Below, piece after piece: positions 62,262 through 64,000 of a stretch of 64,000 bases of DNA. A model generated the notes under the pieces. The model was given only the letters and a program-made list of their open reading frames with translations, did not search any database and had not been told where the DNA came from. The position numbers and the translations under genes are program-made. The stretch comes from Schaalia sp. HMT-172 (GTDB lineage Bacteria; Actinomycetota; Actinomycetes; Actinomycetales; Actinomycetaceae): contig NZ_CP130058.1 in NCBI RefSeq assembly GCF_030644365.1, positions 806,001-870,000 on the forward strand, written 5' to 3'. Each line of letters starts with the position of its first letter. Positions within the stretch are counted from its first letter, which is position 1.

Positions 62262-63866
62262 TCACGCCTCCTTCGGGGTCGTGCTGGTGGTCATGCCGTG
62301 TTCGGAAGCGAGCGGGAGTCCCGTTGCTGGGCGGTCCGTGCGCGGCGCGTTGGCGTCGGAGTCCTTGTGGGTGCGCTTCCACCACTGACGGAAGGTCTCC
62401 TTCGGGGCGACCGGCAGGTCGCGTGCGCGCGTCCACAGTGAGGCCGGGAATGGCAGCGCGCCGATCGAGCCCTTCTTGGCGAACAGGCGAGTGGCCTTGG
62501 TGCCGGTGCCGGCAGCCTTCCACAGGGTCGAGTTCGACATGACGGGGGTGGTCACGCCCATCGCGAGGTCCCACACGTCGGGTACGAGGTTGCGCTTGAC
62601 GTCGACCGTGCGCGCACGCATGTGGATGAGGATCGTCGGAATGTCGATCTTGACGGGGCAGACCTCGCCGCACGCGCCACAGAGGGAGGACGCGAAGGGC
62701 AGGGTGTGCACCGGGTCGTGCTCGTCGAGGCCCTGGGTGAGCTGCGGGGTGAGGATCGCGCCGATGGGGCCCGGGTAGACGGAGCCGTAGGCGTGACCGG
62801 AGGTGTGCTGGTAGACCGGACAGATGTTCATGCACGAGCCACAGCGGATGCAGGCGAGGGCCTGGCGGCCGATCGGGTCACACAGGACCTTGGTGCGGCC
62901 GTTGTCCATGAGGATGAGGTGGAATTCCTGGGGGCCGTCGCCGGGGGTGACGCCCGTCCACATGGAGGTGTAGGGGTTCATGCGCTCACCGGTCGCGGAG
63001 CGGGGGAGCAGCTGGGAGAAGATCTCGACGTCCTGGAAGCGGGGGACGAGCTTCTCGATGCCCATCAGTGTGATGAGCGTGTCGGGCAGGGTCAGGCACA
63101 TGCGGCCGTTGCCCTCGGACTCGAAGATGGAGACGGTGCCGGTTTCTGCGACGCCCATGTTGGTGCCGGACACGGCGACCTTGGCGTGCAGGAACTTCTT
63201 ACGCAGGTGGGCGCGGGCTGCGGCCGTCAGCTCGGTAGGGTCGTCGGAGAGGTCGCGGGGCGCGTCTTCCATGCGATCCAGGAAGATGCCGCGGACCTCG
63301 GAGCGGTTGCGGTGGATCGCGGGGACCACGATGTGGCTGGGCATGTCGTCGGCCAGCTGGACGATCATCTCGGCGAGGTCGGTCTCGCGAGCGCTGATGC
63401 CCTCTTCCTTCAGGAACTCGTTGAGGTTGGTTTCCTGGGTGGCCATGGACTTGACCTTGACGATCTCGTCGACGCCCTTGGACTTGATGATGTCCGCGAC
63501 GATGCGGTTGGCCTCGTGCTTGTCGCGCGCCCAGTGGACGATGCCGCCGCGGGCGGTCACGTTGCGCTCGAATTCCTCAAGCAGCTCGGGCATGCGCGAA
63601 GCGACCTCGAACTTGACGGCCTCGGCGGCGCTGCGCAGGTTCTCCCAGTCCGGCATTTCTGCGACGCGCTGGGCGCGCTTGGAGCGGATGGTGCGGGTGG
63701 CGTGGCCCAGGTTGCGGCGCATCTGGGTGTTGGCCAGCGTCTTGTGGGCGCCCTCGGGGAAGGTGGGGCCCCAGCGGAGGGTGTCCTCGGGGATGGTGAC
63801 GGTGGTGCGCCAGCCGCCGGTGTGGGAGTCGGGGGCGGAGGGCATTCCGATGAAGGTTGCGGTCAT
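62262..63866 (-). CDS. lutB: Lactate utilization protein B (iron-sulfur protein)
   Basis: This 534-residue protein contains an LUD-type N-terminal domain (VSGTNMGVAETGTVSIFESE) and a 2x4Fe-4S ferredoxin segment: CIRCGSCMNICPVYQ and CGACGEVCPVKIDIP. The DUF3390 C-terminal region is slightly extended. It would carry electrons from lactate oxidation. It follows lutA closely, with one base between stop and start. Confidence 0.93.
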   Translation of the reverse strand: MTATFIGMPSAPDSHTGGWRTTVTIPEDTLRWGPTFPEGAHKTLANTQMRRNLGHATRTIRSKRAQRVAEMPDWENLRSAAEAVKFEVASRMPELLEEFERNVTARGGIVHWARDKHEANRIVADIIKSKGVDEIVKVKSMATQETNLNEFLKEEGISARETDLAEMIVQLADDMPSHIVVPAIHRNRSEVRGIFLDRMEDAPRDLSDDPTELTAAARAHLRKKFLHAKVAVSGTNMGVAETGTVSIFESEGNGRMCLTLPDTLITLMGIEKLVPRFQDVEIFSQLLPRSATGERMNPYTSMWTGVTPGDGPQEFHLILMDNGRTKVLCDPIGRQALACIRCGSCMNICPVYQHTSGHAYGSVYPGPIGAILTPQLTQGLDEHDPVHTLPFASSLCGACGEVCPVKIDIPTILIHMRARTVDVKRNLVPDVWDLAMGVTTPVMSNSTLWKAAGTGTKATRLFAKKGSIGALPFPASLWTRARDLPVAPKETFRQWWKRTHKDSDANAPRTDRPATGLPLASEHGMTTSTTPKEA

Positions 63867-63867
63867 G

Positions 63868-64000
63868 TCAGATCACCTGTGCGCTTTCGGGTGCGAAAGA
63901 GATGTTGCCCTCGAAGGGCTGGTCCTTGGTGGATGCCAGGATTTCAGCGAGGTGCATGGGGCGGATGCCGGAGTTGAGGCGGGACAGGCCGCCGCCGACG
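63868..64000 (-). CDS. lutA: Lactate utilization protein A, C-terminal fragment
   Basis: The last 43 codons are present: GGGLSRLNSGIRPMHLAEIL, then ASTKDQPF and a tail ending ESAQVI. The GGLSRL and MHLAEIL segments are typical of the end of LutA/YkgE Fe-S oxidoreductases. It is the first gene of the lutABC operon, and its start lies beyond the window. Confidence 0.85.
   Translation of the reverse strand, partial: VGGGLSRLNSGIRPMHLAEILASTKDQPFEGNISFAPESAQVI

Overview
The window looks like a chromosomal segment of a high-GC actinobacterium, most likely Actinomycetaceae (Schaalia/Actinomyces type). The argS-lysA pair, the phoH-ybeY-corC-era block, a lutABC operon, DUF6318-type proteins and secreted subtilases with cell-wall-binding GW repeats all point that way. 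The genus is inferred from gene content, not from any rRNA.

Layout. 1-5010 is housekeeping: the end of rpiB, an NRAMP metal transporter, argS and lysA. 5.4-21.2 kb holds three large secreted S8 peptidase paralogues: one single, one tandem, and one tandem whose catalytic residues are lost. Between them lies a module of two DUF6318 genes and a putative lipoprotein gene, broken by old ISL3-type remnants. A ribbon-helix-helix/toxin pair at 21.4-22.0 kb abuts the first of two CRISPR arrays. 22.0-45.7 kb is a type III-D-like CRISPR island: array 1, a leader, a truncated cas1-fusion copy, a DUF6318 pseudogene with an IS256 element, array 2, a leader, a cas1-fusion gene split by an ISL3 element, cas2, and a convergent eight-gene operon. 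In transcription order (leftward) the operon is cas6, two small membrane-protein genes, HD-less cas10, a Cas7-Csx10 fusion, a triple-Cas7 fusion, a Csx19-like gene and a large RAMP gene. A fourth subtilase (46.2-48.7 kb) closes the island. The rest is conserved chromosome: a flavin disulfide reductase, Phd/VapBC genes, hrpB, phoH-ybeY-corC-era, a short UvrA paralogue and lutABC.

How the parts work together. Both arrays share a 37-nt repeat that, read leftward, ends in ATTAAGAC, a Cas6-type 5' handle. The conserved leaders lie on the right of each array and the decayed repeats on the left, so transcription and spacer addition run from the right. Cas6 would process crRNA for an effector built largely from fused Cas7 units. 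Cas10 keeps GGDD, so cyclic-oligoadenylate signalling is plausible, and the two homologous 2-TM proteins between cas6 and cas10 are candidate membrane effectors. Cas1 carried an N-terminal extension of about 220 residues that I do not recognise; an ISL3 insertion with an exact 8-bp duplication now splits it.

A family of six palindrome-ended elements of about 115 bp (core; perhaps 140 bp in full) is spread over the window, all in one orientation. Two sit inside CRISPR repeats at the same position of the repeat.
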